Positions 1 through 12,100 of a stretch of DNA of 64,000 bases are shown piece by piece. Origin of the DNA: Rotaria socialis (taxonomy: Eukaryota > Rotifera > Eurotatoria > Philodinida > Philodinidae). Each line of letters begins with the position of its first letter. Within the stretch, counting starts at the first letter, position 1. The stretch covers positions 140,346 through 204,345 of the forward strand of contig CAJNYU010003023.1 of assembly GCA_905331475.1 (NCBI GenBank). The letters are read 5' to 3'. The notes beneath the pieces are model-generated. The model searched no databases, had not been told where the DNA came from, and saw only the letters and a list, made by a program, of their open reading frames with translations. The translations under genes and the position numbers were made by a program.

Positions 1-882
1 TTTTTGAAACCTATGTAGGTTGTTGCATATTTATGTCTGTATGTGTGACGCCATCCAAAGGCAGAATTCCAGGTTTACTCATTCTGTCCACAGTGCGACA
101 CAAACATCAACAAATGTGACGCTCACACAAAAGAACGAGGCGAAAGGGCTATGCTTAGTAGCATGTGTTTTTTAATGATACTTATTTCAACGTACTTTTC
201 TAGAAGATTTTCCCACTCATACGAAGAGCTCTGAGCAAACATACACATTTGAAAAGAACCTGTTTCGCCTATTCTCATTTTGAAGAACAACCTCGTCTTC
301 GATTTCTGTAACCAGATCGGATTCGATCGATAAGTGAGATGATTGATGATCTGGTGGCCATGAAATGAAAAGAAACTCAAACAGTCGAGGTCAATTTTTG
401 TGAAGCTCGATTATTAATGAGTGATGATGATGATCTATTAAGTGAAAAAAGCGTTCCACTCTTAGATCGTGAATTCATTAAAATAAGCAGTTAGCGAAGA
501 AAACAGTACTGCTATCTACAAGAGTGGCAGAGCAGAAAGCTATCGGATTCACCATGACACTCACTGTTAGTTTAAAATGGATTGCATCAGACTCGACTAT
601 GATATAAACAAGCCAATTCAAGAAATCAATAAAAATCATTAAAATTCAATAGAAATCAGGGCTTTACTTTCAATCTTATTACTGAAATTTTCTTTGTGAT
701 TCTGAATGATTCCCATTGACTTTTCAATAATTTCTGATGGTTCTCAGTTGTGCTAGTCATTGGTGAAAAACTATTTGAAGCTTATACAACTTTGGCTAAT
801 AATTGATATTTTAGTGATTGCCGCTTCACTGATACTCTCATTGTTTATCCCTACACTTTTGAAATAGTGGAAAGACTTTTCA
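1..882. other. Gene-less flank
   Basis: AT-rich sequence downstream of the minus-strand NHL gene. Short open frames occur on both strands, but none has splice signals, a signal peptide or a recognisable motif. I see nothing that I can name. Confidence 0.5.
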
Positions 883-2896
883 TTAAACACTATCTCTACT
901 CATACAAATATGCTGTTGATGAAAAATCTCTTTTGCTGCTCTTTTTCTCTCACCGATTCCAGCGACGGTTGTTCCCGACAATGCACCACTAGAAAAAAAT
1001 TGAACTCGTCCATTCACCGAATCAGCCACATAGATATTGGAATTCGTGTCAACATAAACACCATTGGGCTGGTTCAAATAATAAGACGTAGCACCTGCTA
1101 CTCCATTCGTCTGTCCAGCCACCGTTGTTCCCGTTGAGTAGCCGATAATCCATTTCTGAATTCGATTGTTACCTTGATCAGCGATGTAAAGAGCATTGGA
1201 TGAATCTAATACAATAGTCCAGGGATTCGAAAGCCGATTAGTTGCCGATGACCCTCCGTTTCCGGTACCGGCAACAGTGGTTCCAGTTGCACTCCAACTC
1301 AGTTGGTATGTGGTAGCTACAAAAGCAACCGGAGTATTCACTTTATAACCCTAATAAACCTTCTTAAGCATTTTCTAAGATGAACGAGATATCTATATTT
1401 TGTCTATATAGTTGATGATACTTTGCTAGAGAACATGATATAGTCGTACTAACCTCATTCGATGATCAACGGTGATCAAAATCGCTCTACTGTCTTATTG
1501 TATTGTTTCAGCTGGTTTAAAAACTGTTAGTGCAATCCATACGTGATTAGAAATATGAAATATGGTCTGACTAATATTACTCATTGCCTAAAAACTGATA
1601 TTTAGCTTATATATATGTATATATGTTGGGTTATATTTCTATATCATGGTTTACTGTACAGTCTAGAACTTCATCAACTTGGAAATACTTCATATATATT
1701 CCAATTAGATGCTATGCTTATGCATTATGCTCGATAGTCGTTTGAATACATCGATCACAATGTGTGATCATATCTCAAGTCTGCCTGTCATAGTCTGTAA
1801 TGGAAACTTGATTAGTTAGATATTGATTAAATAGTGAACAAAAACATATTTTACGGTCTATCAGGGGCAAACTTCTACCATATATACTTAAGCAATCCGT
1901 TTGGATTGTATTTCATAAAAGGTGTATTGAAATGACAGAAAAAAAACCTGTCCCCAACAGATTACTATCGTTGTATCTATGTAACATTGATATCAACCAT
2001 CACTCTATCTGCAATCTTTAGCATCAAACGACCACTCTTGGATACATTGGAGTCGTGCTAAATATTTCAATGCATTGTTTCTCAGTTTTCCAAAGTTCTA
2101 TGCAACTACCTTACATATTTTGCTTAAAAACTCCACCTGCAAAAGAACCAACTTGATACCAGTTTATGGCAACTAAAAATGGCTCATACTGGTTTTCTTT
2201 TGGAAAATCATTAAACTACTGCATTGAAATCTGATTTTGCTTTACACATCATTTTCATAGGTTAGAGAAAATTCGTTCTAATACATTTATGTTGATGCTG
2301 AATATCAATAATACTCACCTGTCGTTGAGCTAGCTATTGTTGTTTGCGACATATGAACAATCGAGTAAATACTCATGGACAACGCTACCAAGGCTATCAC
2401 TGCAATGATAATACCGATGGCGAAAGCAATCATCAATGGGTTTGAAAATGTTTTTTTATCTTCTTTAGATGAGGCTTTTGGTACTCTAGAAGCAGTAGCA
2501 CTCCGATAGTAAATACCGGTACATGTATGATAGAAGAAAAGAAATTGACTAAATAAATTCTACAACTTACTCGGCATAGCTATATGGCGATTGTTTGAAA
2601 TGATTAGAATCGATTGGTGAAATTAATGCTGATTTCGATTGAGTTGCATCATTTGACATCTCTGTATTGTTCAATGATATTGGTTGAAATTGAATGGATT
2701 GTGCTGACAGTGCTCTAGTTTCGGCTGGTGGTTGGGTATCAATATTGGAAATTTGTTCTTTTGTATGAATTGGTTTTACCTGAGAAAGAAAAAAGTGTAC
2801 GCGATGAAATAAAATTTGAAAAGCACTAATGACTACTTTCGAAGATCGTGATCTCTTTGAGACATGAATAATTCGACAAGCATTCATGCTGTCCAT
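883..2896 (-). CDS. Membrane-anchored NHL-repeat protein, short form
   Basis: Four exons join in phase on the minus strand. The start at 2896 begins MDSMNAC and leads into a Ser/Thr/Gln-rich cytoplasmic-like segment. The exon at about 2319-2490 encodes one hydrophobic helix (MIAFAIGIIIAVIALVAL). After a 978-nt intron (1341-2318, donor GTGAGT) the last exon gives NHL-type units of the form TGTTVAG...LSNPWTIVLDSSNALYIADQGNNRIQKW. NHL units build beta-propeller blades, and the type II topology would place them outside the cell. Only about two complete blades are present before the frame leaves the pattern (ERKRAAKEIF...) and stops at 883. A propeller normally needs about six, so this copy is probably 3'-truncated. 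Its function is unknown; other proteins of this type in rotifers are abundant and uncharacterised. Confidence 0.72.
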
Positions 2897-3134
2897 ACAC
2901 TGTAAAAAAAATCCGCATAATAATAAACGGAAAAATCGTTTTTGATAGGGCATTTAACAAAAAAAAGGGTTTATAAAAGTGCAACGTATCATAAACCCTT
3001 TTTTTCGTATATGACGAAGATAATAAACGGTTTTTAGGTTTATGATTTGGAAAAAGGGTTTATCAGATATTTCAAAGACGGAAAAAATGGTATGTGACAC
3101 GTTGCACTTTCATAAATCCCCTTTTTTGCAGTGC
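2897..3134. mobile_element. Foldback MITE-like element abutting a start codon
   Basis: The ends are inverted copies: CACTGTAAAAAAAATCC near 2899, and its complement, read as CCCCTTTTTTGCAGTG, near 3118-3133. Inside, a second inverted pair (AGGGTTTATAAAAGTGCAACG near 2967 and its imperfect complement near 3100) makes the unit strongly self-complementary. It carries no coding capacity. Its edge lies about 2 nt upstream of the NHL gene's ATG. Confidence 0.6.
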
Positions 3135-6100
3135 AGTTTTTTACGTATATGATGATGAGGAATGATGGAAAGTGATGAATATATGATTGAATTTAAGTTT
3201 ACTTAATTTACTCCGGTAATGAAATCTTATTTGCATATTTATTTTTCACCAATGAATCCTTATTAATGTGATTTCATCAACATGCCATCGCATTTACACG
3301 ATATCCTGGTTTCAAACAAAAGAAAAATTCAATTATTTCTGTTTTTTGTCCCTCGCTTTGAAACACAATTATGTTCTGCTCTTGCACAATGCATATTTTT
3401 CCTATCCTGTTTTTCTATGTACGAAACAATTGCTTCTTTTTCACCAATGGATACGTTATTGATCACTGCTATTGACCATTTTTTCAGTGTATATATCGGT
3501 AGTTCGACCCAGGAACAGTCACTATGAGTGTACCAAGATTGAGAACGTGCTTTCTTTAATGATTAAACCGAATAATCGAGTTAATTATAAAATCTCCCCC
3601 CAACTTCAAGCTCATGGTTAATTGTGCCCTTATAATAATATATCTACTTCTGAACGAGCATATCTCAAGGGGGGACAAGTGGACTTCTGTACTTCTTGTA
3701 CTTTTCTGTACTTTTTCGTATTTCAAAAGTGTATTAGTTCTTTTTTTCACTTTTACGTTATACTAATGCTGGTGCGATGAAATCCATTTTAAATGTTTAT
3801 TTTAAATAACGCCTAAGAGCAAACCGATAATATAATGTCGTATAAAACAAGGTCGAAAATTAAAAAACAAAGCGAGCACAGCAGATGAATAAACTAAACG
3901 AAGTAGAACGACCTGCCCACGTAATGGTCCACATTTGTAGGCATAGGCAAAGTTGAACTTCAAAATTGAGTAAATAAATATAACCATCTTGCAGAGCATT
4001 GTCGATAGTGCACAGAAGTGTATTCTTTTATCTAAGTAGCTGCATATATTTTAGGAGGAAAATATTGTTAAATAACTATCACTCTGTATCGATGAATATA
4101 CATATTTTTCAAGAGTTTTTATTTTCTGTTTTTTCATGCAGACAGATATGATATTTTTCAAAGCCGATCAAATCTTTTAGAACTATGCTGAGTAGGCTCT
4201 TTAACTATAACAAGAGATCCAGGTAATGTTCTTCCTGAAGAAAGTATTTATATTTCAAAAGTAGCCCATTTCATTTTGTGATTCCGCAATGAAAATATGC
4301 TATAACTCATTCTTACCCTAAAGCAAGATATTTATGATTCTGCGAATGAGCACTCTAACGCTGACTTTTTTTGCTCTATCCACAGAACTAGTTGGCTTTT
4401 GATACGAACCCTTATTTCGTTACCGAGAGCGTGATGGAATCACCATTGAGTCGAACAAGTACGCTTTCCCAAAAAAAAATAGAAACATTGTTTTTCTCTT
4501 ATAATACATCTTGACTATATTATTATATAGATTATGGTATTTTATAGGTTCACTACTTTATTTCAAAACTGATTTCTGACGGTTTCAAGTTATTTTTATT
4601 GCTGCAATTGAAAATGCTATTTTAGAGGTGATATTTGATATGCACCTCATACTTGTGAAATCGAATTTTTATCTTATCAGAATGAACAATGTAAAATGAT
4701 TTTTCTTGATTATTTTTTCATGAGTAATTAGAGATACGCGCGGCAACATTATTTTTGGTCCCTTTCCCGACCAAAGCATCGGCACACTTATTGTGGTTCG
4801 GATCTCTTTCGGGTTGAAGTTTCATTTTTTATGCTGGTCATGTAATTCTGACTAATCTACAGTCTGTGCTTATTTAGAGAAATATGTTGCAGCATTGTTT
4901 TCGCACATTTTTAATGTTTCTTGAATACTCATATTTTTATCTCTTTACTACGACTGTAACTTAGGTTCACTTTACCGAACTCCTCCCCTGCTTGACCTTT
5001 ACTCTGAGGTACGAAAGTCTCACTTTCTTGCTTTAAGCGGGAAACTTTTGCTTTGATCTGGGTCTTGGCATGATATAGTTAAGGTTTTGAGGTTTAGACC
5101 TCGGTACAGTTAATGTCTTTTATCCCGGTCCCGGTTCCAGCCCCGATGGCCAGAATCGGTATTCATTTTGTTCATTCTCGGAAATTATAGATAAATTTCT
5201 TAAGAAGTAGTCACTAAAAAAATATGAGCATTTAAAAAAAGTGATTCTGTGACGAAAATGGTGATTCCGTTACGAAGCTTTTCCTACCATTCAAAGGCAT
5301 ACTTTTATATATTTTAAATTTTCTTTTTTTCTACTGATGGAATGTCATCTCCACTATAACTTTTCTATTGAAAGTTTTTTATTCGCCGTTTTAGTTGAGC
5401 TAAATTTTCCAGTTCTTCACATGGGACTCAATCTAGAAGACAGGCTTTGATGATTCCGTAACGGACCTATATTTTAATCATCAAATTTTCACAAAAGTTT
5501 CGAAACCTAATAAACTTTCAGGGTACGCAGAGCAATGAAACTTGGATATATTCTGAAAATTTCAGCATCATTCAATTTCATTAAGTTGAGTTATTCAAAA
5601 TACAAAATGAAAAACGTGATTCCGTCACGCTTGGACAGGTCGATTAGTCACTGGCCTAAATATAGACGGATATTGACTTAGTCATTGATTACATTTTGCG
5701 GAGTACACAAAGCCACTGCTGAATCTGATTGTATAAAAATTAGTCATGTGAAATAGGAAAATAATACGCTCGAATAAGCTCAGCACTGGTCATTTGTAAA
5801 TGTTTATGTAAGTTCTAATTCAACTATATCAATTAACATAATGAACGATTCGTACTCATTAAAAATGCTTAGTTGTCTGATGCTTTTACTTGTATGAGTT
5901 ATTCTTACTAAATTTCTCTGCCTATCTATTCAACTTCATATATCTAACTACTGTTCATTGTTGTTTTAGGCTGATTTATACAAATTTTGTTTTTCGAAAT
6001 TTCTTTACAAAACGAAAAGTTTTATTGTCTGCCAACGCACTATCCATTTTTTTGTCATTTTATAAATTCAACAGACAGATAATGAATTTTAAAGTGACGA

Positions 6101-6409
6101 TAAAGTATATAAATTCTCAATATCACTTTAATTACAAGGTTAAGGTAAATGCGTAATCAATAGGATATGTTTTCCTTCACGAGCTCCTCTGGCGATATGA
6201 ATCCTTCTTCAATTTTCTTCTTCTATACAGGTTAAATTTTAAAAGCATTCTATACGTTTTCTTTCGTTTGGTGTTATTCAATGAGCAGCAAATTCCTACA
6301 ATATAATAACATACGTTAGTTCAGATAATAGAATCTTTCGAATCATTCTCTATACAAGACTTGTCTGCTCCCTCAGCTTCATGTTTTTGTTCTTCTGCTT
6401 CTACTGTTA
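3135..6409. other. Gene-less AT-rich stretch with dispersed short motifs
   Basis: I found no convincing exon. A motif of the form GTGATTCCGTNACG, or its complement, recurs near 4281, 4426, 5241, 5261, 5451 and 5615, and may be the remains of a repeat family. A GC-richer patch lies at about 4730-5160. CAAGGGGGG occurs near 3666, resembling the ends of elements elsewhere in the window. Confidence 0.45.
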
Positions 6410-7265
6410 TCAAAGACTTATGTGCGAAGTAGAATTAAAATAGTGACGTAATTTTAATTCTAAATCTTTAGGTAACGGCAAACCAAAAATAGATCCCATC
6501 AATACATGACCGATTGTATTTCGATCATTTACATCGGGCATGTTGAGCTCCAAATTAGCCTGTGTAATTATATCGAACAAATCGAATCGATCGTCTCGTA
6601 TAGATGTTTCCATATAATTGCAACAATAATGATCATGAAAACCTATACGTGTTGACATTTCCATATTTTCAAATACGTTCAGAACCAGCGCATACTCCCA
6701 CAACATATTTCGAATCTCATTGTAAAGATTTTCTGACTTAACTTTATATTGTATATTTGTTTTTGATACACATGGTTCCTCGGCAAAATCAAGTATTAGT
6801 GAACTTTTGCGCAATATCGAATCTTTTTCTTTCTCGTAGTGACGCATCAAAAAAAAGCCAAGCTAATCATTTTCTTAACGCGAATACCGTTTAAAAATTT
6901 GTCGCCTTTATTTTTCATTCGTTCATCACATATGACGGTTCCTCGATATTTATCATTTTCACATGTTTTATCACTACAATAATGACAGGAAAAATAATGA
7001 TCATGTACTTTACTCAAAAATGATGATTTATCCGGTGTGAATCGTATTTTGACAAATACTGTCTGATCAGTACAATCTTCGATTAAGTCTTCATGCTCTA
7101 GTGCAGCAAACACAAACAATAAATCCTGTTCACAATTGCCTTCGTGAGCAAATAACATCGTTCGTGCAATGGAGCCACCTTCAATATAACTATCAGCTGA
7201 AATCAGCTTTGGATTATCAAGACAAGTTCCAGTGCTAAAATTGTTTATCAGCGATGTAGCTTAAC
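6410..7265 (-). pseudogene. Unidentified gene, frame broken at a T8 run
   Basis: Reading the minus strand, an open frame runs from about 7263 through MLFAHEGNCEQDLLFVFAAL to a stop at 6847. The overlapping frame 6850-6410 then continues without interruption. The switch falls in a run of eight T (AAAAAAAA on the plus strand near 6848), so one base gained or lost joins them into about 280 residues. The first half is Cys/His-rich (HYFSCHYCSDKTC) and the second contains LWEYALVLNVFENMEM and IFGLPLPKDLELKLRHYF. No family is recognised. The break could be true decay or an error in the homopolymer. The 5' end is not defined; an acceptor-like AG lies near 7266. Confidence 0.4.
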
Positions 7266-7431
7266 TCTGCTGCATGCACACCAAATATAAATCGAATCAC
7301 TTTCAAGTAAACAGTCAATAAAAAGCTATCTTTATCGGTGGACGAACAAGCACAGCAAAAATTGATTCTCAGACACGACAATATAAGGCTTACTCATATA
7401 ATCGTGACGAACAAGTCAATAAGCTTCCTTA

Positions 7432-7925
7432 GCTTTTATTTGGTTGCACTTTCGCCTGTTGATTTTTCATGCATTCTTCAAACCAACTACAAACCTGCTG
7501 CCTGATTCGTACTAAGGTTTTATGAACAATGTCTTCAGTTTCGCCAAGTTCAGCATTTATACTAATGACTAATTCATTCTAAAAACTTATAAATTAACTC
7601 TGTGCATCTTTTACACTATTGTACTAACCCAATCAATATTTTCTTCACCATTATTTAATTTATAAATAGGTAGACCGATATCAATACGATCTCGCATCAA
7701 TAGTGTAACTATACGATTCTCTAAATTGTTATTCACTGCATTTTTGTATAATTCAAAGGCACGCTAAAATTAAAAAAAATCTACCATTCTTCTCGCTTCG
7801 CTTTTATCGAATGCACAATGTGTGAGTTACCTTTAAATCCCAATAGACACGTGCCAAAATTAATCGACGTGTTACTTCATCCGATAAACTTGTCAATTTC
7901 TAGAGTTAACTTGAGCTGAATAATG
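7432..7925 (-). CDS. 3' exons of an unidentified helical (TPR-like) protein
   Basis: Three exons join in phase 0 on the minus strand with standard splice sites. They encode LTSLSDEVTRRLILARVYWD, then RAFELYKNAVNNNLENRIV..., then NELVISINAELGETEDIVHK..., and end QPNKS-stop just before the second gene remnant. The heptad-like pattern and the A-x-VYWDLK-RAFELYKNAV run resemble tetratricopeptide helices, but no family can be named. A possible further exon at about 7964-8041 (LLNFILMRKHKIINLKCQSL) does not join cleanly, and I see no 5' end upstream of 8.1 kb. The gene may be 5'-truncated or have distant exons. Confidence 0.5.
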
Positions 7926-8649
7926 TTTAGAGAATTGATCAGTCTATACATATCTGAAAATTTGACAACACTTTTTCTAAAGACTGACATTTGAGATTGA
8001 TGATCTTGTGTTTGCGCATCAAAATGAAGTTAAGCAATAACTCACAAAAATAAGAAAGACAACCATTTTATTCTTCTAATAGTTTGTTGGAAAATTCCAA
8101 AGCGTGACACGATGGTTATTCATATATCAAACAATCTGCCAACTTCTTTCTTCCTATTCTTTTATTATTCTAGTCGTACAGTTGTAGAAATCTTATAAAT
8201 CAACAACACATAAAGCGACTTAAGTGTAGAACAGAACAAAATTGACAGAAAAATAAGAAAGTAACAATTACCTAATGGAAAATAACTCGAAGTGTGATGA
8301 TGAAAGTCGAGCGGATGAATGAGATAGATTTACCTAGATTTATAATTTGATCATCCTTAGTTCTCATCAAATAGGGTGTAAGTATCGATTTACTGAGATG
8401 TAGGTGTAACTTGCAGTATTTCTTCACAATCATAATCACCTTACATCTGTTTCTCGATGACTCATGAAGTATGTAAAAGCAATAATTTAGAAAATGTTGA
8501 CGGAAATGAATCCCTATGAAACTCTCTTGTTTTCTGACAAAAAATACACGTCAAACACTTTTAAAATGGGTCGAATGACGAAGCCTTTTATTACCTTTTT
8601 AGTGAATTCTCTTCTTTCTTATATTTTCATTTACTTGAGAGTGGAGTGC

Positions 8650-9170
8650 ATGACAAATCTCAGTGATAGTATCATTGGGATTTTCCAAAAAGAAAAAACT
8701 GTCGCCTATTCACATATAGATAGATACCTATCATACATCTAATATTATAAACACCCAATCATCAATGTACTAACCTGTAGATCAACGCAGGGGTAGACGG
8801 ATACGCAGATAATCAAATAAATGCGCGGATAGATAGATAAAAGATTTGGTCACGGAAGACCTTCATGAGTTGAACATGTTCAGTGAGAGAGCCGTGATAT
8901 CTCGGCGCTCGTTGGGTTGCTCGCAGGGCCACCACGCGTCAAGGCTTAAATAAAGGAGTGTGTAAAACCTTTGGTCACGTAACACCTGTGACTACGATTT
9001 TTACTCACGGTCTCAGAGGTTTTTAAAACTAGTCGCAGTCAGGCGTGACCGTGACCCTACTATATAACCATTTATCTATTTACCTGCGAACCTATCTATC
9101 TATATGTGGATAGGTGACCCTTTGGTTTTTTGGAAAATCCCAATGATATTATCACTGAGATATGTGATGT
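8650..9170. mobile_element. Foldback element with about 75-nt inverted arms
   Basis: The left arm (about 8655-8735) contains CTCAGTGATAGTATCATTGG and TTCACATATAGATAGAT. The right arm (about 9091-9165) is its inverted copy, containing ATCTATCTATATGTGGATAGG and CCAATGATATTATCACTGAG. The interior of about 350 nt includes a GC-richer block near 8880-9060 with repeats around GGTCACG. There is no coding capacity, so this is a non-autonomous inverted-repeat element. Confidence 0.7.
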
Positions 9171-12100
9171 ATTGTGAGGATGTGGGTGTGAAAACTATCA
9201 AAACATCAGGTATTTCGTTGTTACTCAAACAATTTTACTATGTGTCATAAAGATATTAGTACAGAAGATTCAGACTGAGAACTGATGTTTAAGAGAATTA
9301 CAAACTAATACCAAAATTTCTACCCTAAAAGAGAAGCAAAAACTTGTTACTTGGCGTGTGGAGTAACCATGAAGTTAACATTTCATCTCCGGAGAGAGAA
9401 TTTTCAAGTATCCTATTTATATTCCTGTTGGAAATTATATTGTAGAGAAATATTAATAATATGCTGTGAATAAAATATAACAATATAATACCAGCAAATG
9501 ACTATTTTTTTAATTTCATATATACATGCCGTATGACACACAATCATCGTCAATATTTACTCTCAAGACCATAATCGTATCGTAAGTGATATGTTATCGA
9601 TTAATCCGAGGTCAAATACTTCTCATAACTCGATGGACAGATAGAAAATCTCAAAATAAGGATTGAATATTTCAATTAAAATTAGCAGTCAGTAATAATT
9701 CTTACACTTGAAAGTTGTATCCATTTTTTGTAGAATGATAAAAGCTTGGGAATATAAAGAAGAAGCATATATTGTACTATATAAAACGCATACGTCCTGT
9801 ATTTATTTTTTGCTTTGGTTCATTTAGAAACATGTCCAGATAGTATAAGCAAAGCATTTTATTTTTCATGAATACATGAATAAATCTATACATTCGTTGT
9901 AGGATAGCATTTTTGTTTTTTAAACTCGTTTAATTAATGTTCAATCTTATAAGATTTGATTGAATTGATTTATCTCAGTAATTCAATTCTTTGGACATAG
10001 CCGTGAGTGCTTTCAATTCGTGCTAACGTAATCATATAATGATACTTCAATCATAAATCTCACCTATATTGACCCATTCGTATGTGGCTTGATGAGATTA
10101 AATGGCTGCTTGGATAGAATTGCATTCTTGAGAATCGATGAAAGATGCTCACATATTCAGTTACAAATAATTGTCCTCTATTTTGGATTGATCACAAAGG
10201 AATTTTCGTATTTTTCCACTACAGTTATTCAAATTAACAGATTATATACTTCATCTTTCAAAAAAGCTGCAGTTAAAAAGCAGTTGGTACTTCCTTGATA
10301 GACTGCATAACTGTTTTTTGTTTTCTTTACTATTCAGCCAGGTAAATTGCTTATAATAAACTATGTAGAAAAGAATCTCATGAAAAAAGCAGTCATTTGA
10401 ATGTTGATGATACATCGATGAGTCACTGAGTCTCCATGGCAAGAGAAATTTAAACAAACGTGAACTAGAAAGAAGTATGTGTCATTAGACACGACTCACC
10501 AATCATATATTTTTTCCAGAAGGCATGTAAAAAAAAACGTTATTTCTAATTGTTTTTACGGAAATGATGTAAAAACAATTTTATTTTCATTCTTTTGTAC
10601 TGCTATTAAAGGTAACTTTCGAGCAAGAAAAGCGTACTTATTGTTATTCTTAAAATTTATAATTTGCTTATGAGTAAATGAAAATTAAAAGCTTTGCCCT
10701 TAAATAAACACTTGGATATTATAAATTATTTTAAATTGTTTTACTGATGATTAATATTTCACGTATACGATTCATCGCTAATGTTTAATTTGATTGAATA
10801 TCGGAACCGAGAAACACATAGATAGAGTGGCCAAAGGAAAACAAGAAGATCTGTTCGGATTTAGAAAATTTTGAGCTCTTAAGGGAACGAAACTCATGAA
10901 CAATAAAACATGTACCTAGATGATGCAATGGCGTAAACCTCTACAAACTGAAGGGTTTTGCCTTCTTTGTTGCTATTTTATTTATCCACACACGTACACA
11001 CTCTCAGTGTTCGCTGTATACTGTTGAGATGATCGGAAATGTTCATTGGAGCTTGCACCATAGACACAGCACTATGGAGAACTATGCAAAGATCAACCAT
11101 TCAAGGTAAGAATCACATTTCTGAGCTGATTGCAATGGTCGCATTTTTAGACGTGTGAACAAAAGAGAGATATGAAACTAATAATATACGGATCTCGACA
11201 CTGTATAACTATATCGATTCTTCATCAGTTCTTCAATTGGTTCTTGACTATTTCGAACTATATTATGACTTGGAAAGGCTTGATGGTATGGAATAATACT
11301 GACCAGCCTGTCGCTATTATCTTCAGGTTTACATTCTATATTACGCTAATTCATATCAATAGTAGCCTGACACGCATTCAAAATTTCTACTTTGTTTCAT
11401 ACCTGCTTAGATCTGTCTCCATTAAAGCTCACCATTCACGATCATCATGTTTTGATAAAATATAGAGTAAGTCTAGTTGCCCTGCTCTAGATCTAGAGTG
11501 AACATAAGATTTTATCAATGTTGAAAACAACTTTGACAATTAATTATGTTTCATGTAACATATAACTCAGAAAACGAGTTTCTATGGAACCTTCTCAAAA
11601 GATGGTGTGTTCTCCAAAGATTTGAATACTTTTGATCACCAAATGGTTTTAGTATTAGTCTTTCCGAATCATTTTTTAAAGCAAGTGATACAAAGTCTTT
11701 TAAGAGTGTACAACTACACTCACACACCCTCAACATTGAACAATCAAATGTCGTTATCTTGAAATCATGAGAATACGTTTTCCAATGAATAAGATACCTA
11801 CCTCACAATACAGGAGCTAAGTTATCTGGGAGATAAGCCTAAACGCCAGTGTGGGATATGTGGGCTTACACTGAATGCCACACATAACATGGCATATTTT
11901 ATGTATGCATTTTACGAACACTAATTATAGACTGTTGTATGACTGAGTGTTGAGTCAATTCAAAACAAATGTATACTACAAAAAGAGGGCCTAAGCATCA
12001 AACAAAACGGAGAATTTTCGATTCTGTATAAATGAGAACACAATATTTAAAAAGTTAGAATCAACTTATATGAGCAATAGTGAGGCTAAATAAGAGATAT

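Noticed and set aside
8870-8960. Possible tRNA or structured RNA in the GC-richer patch
   Set aside because: No cloverleaf, A/B-box or CCA-adjacent structure could be formed; it lies inside a foldback element.
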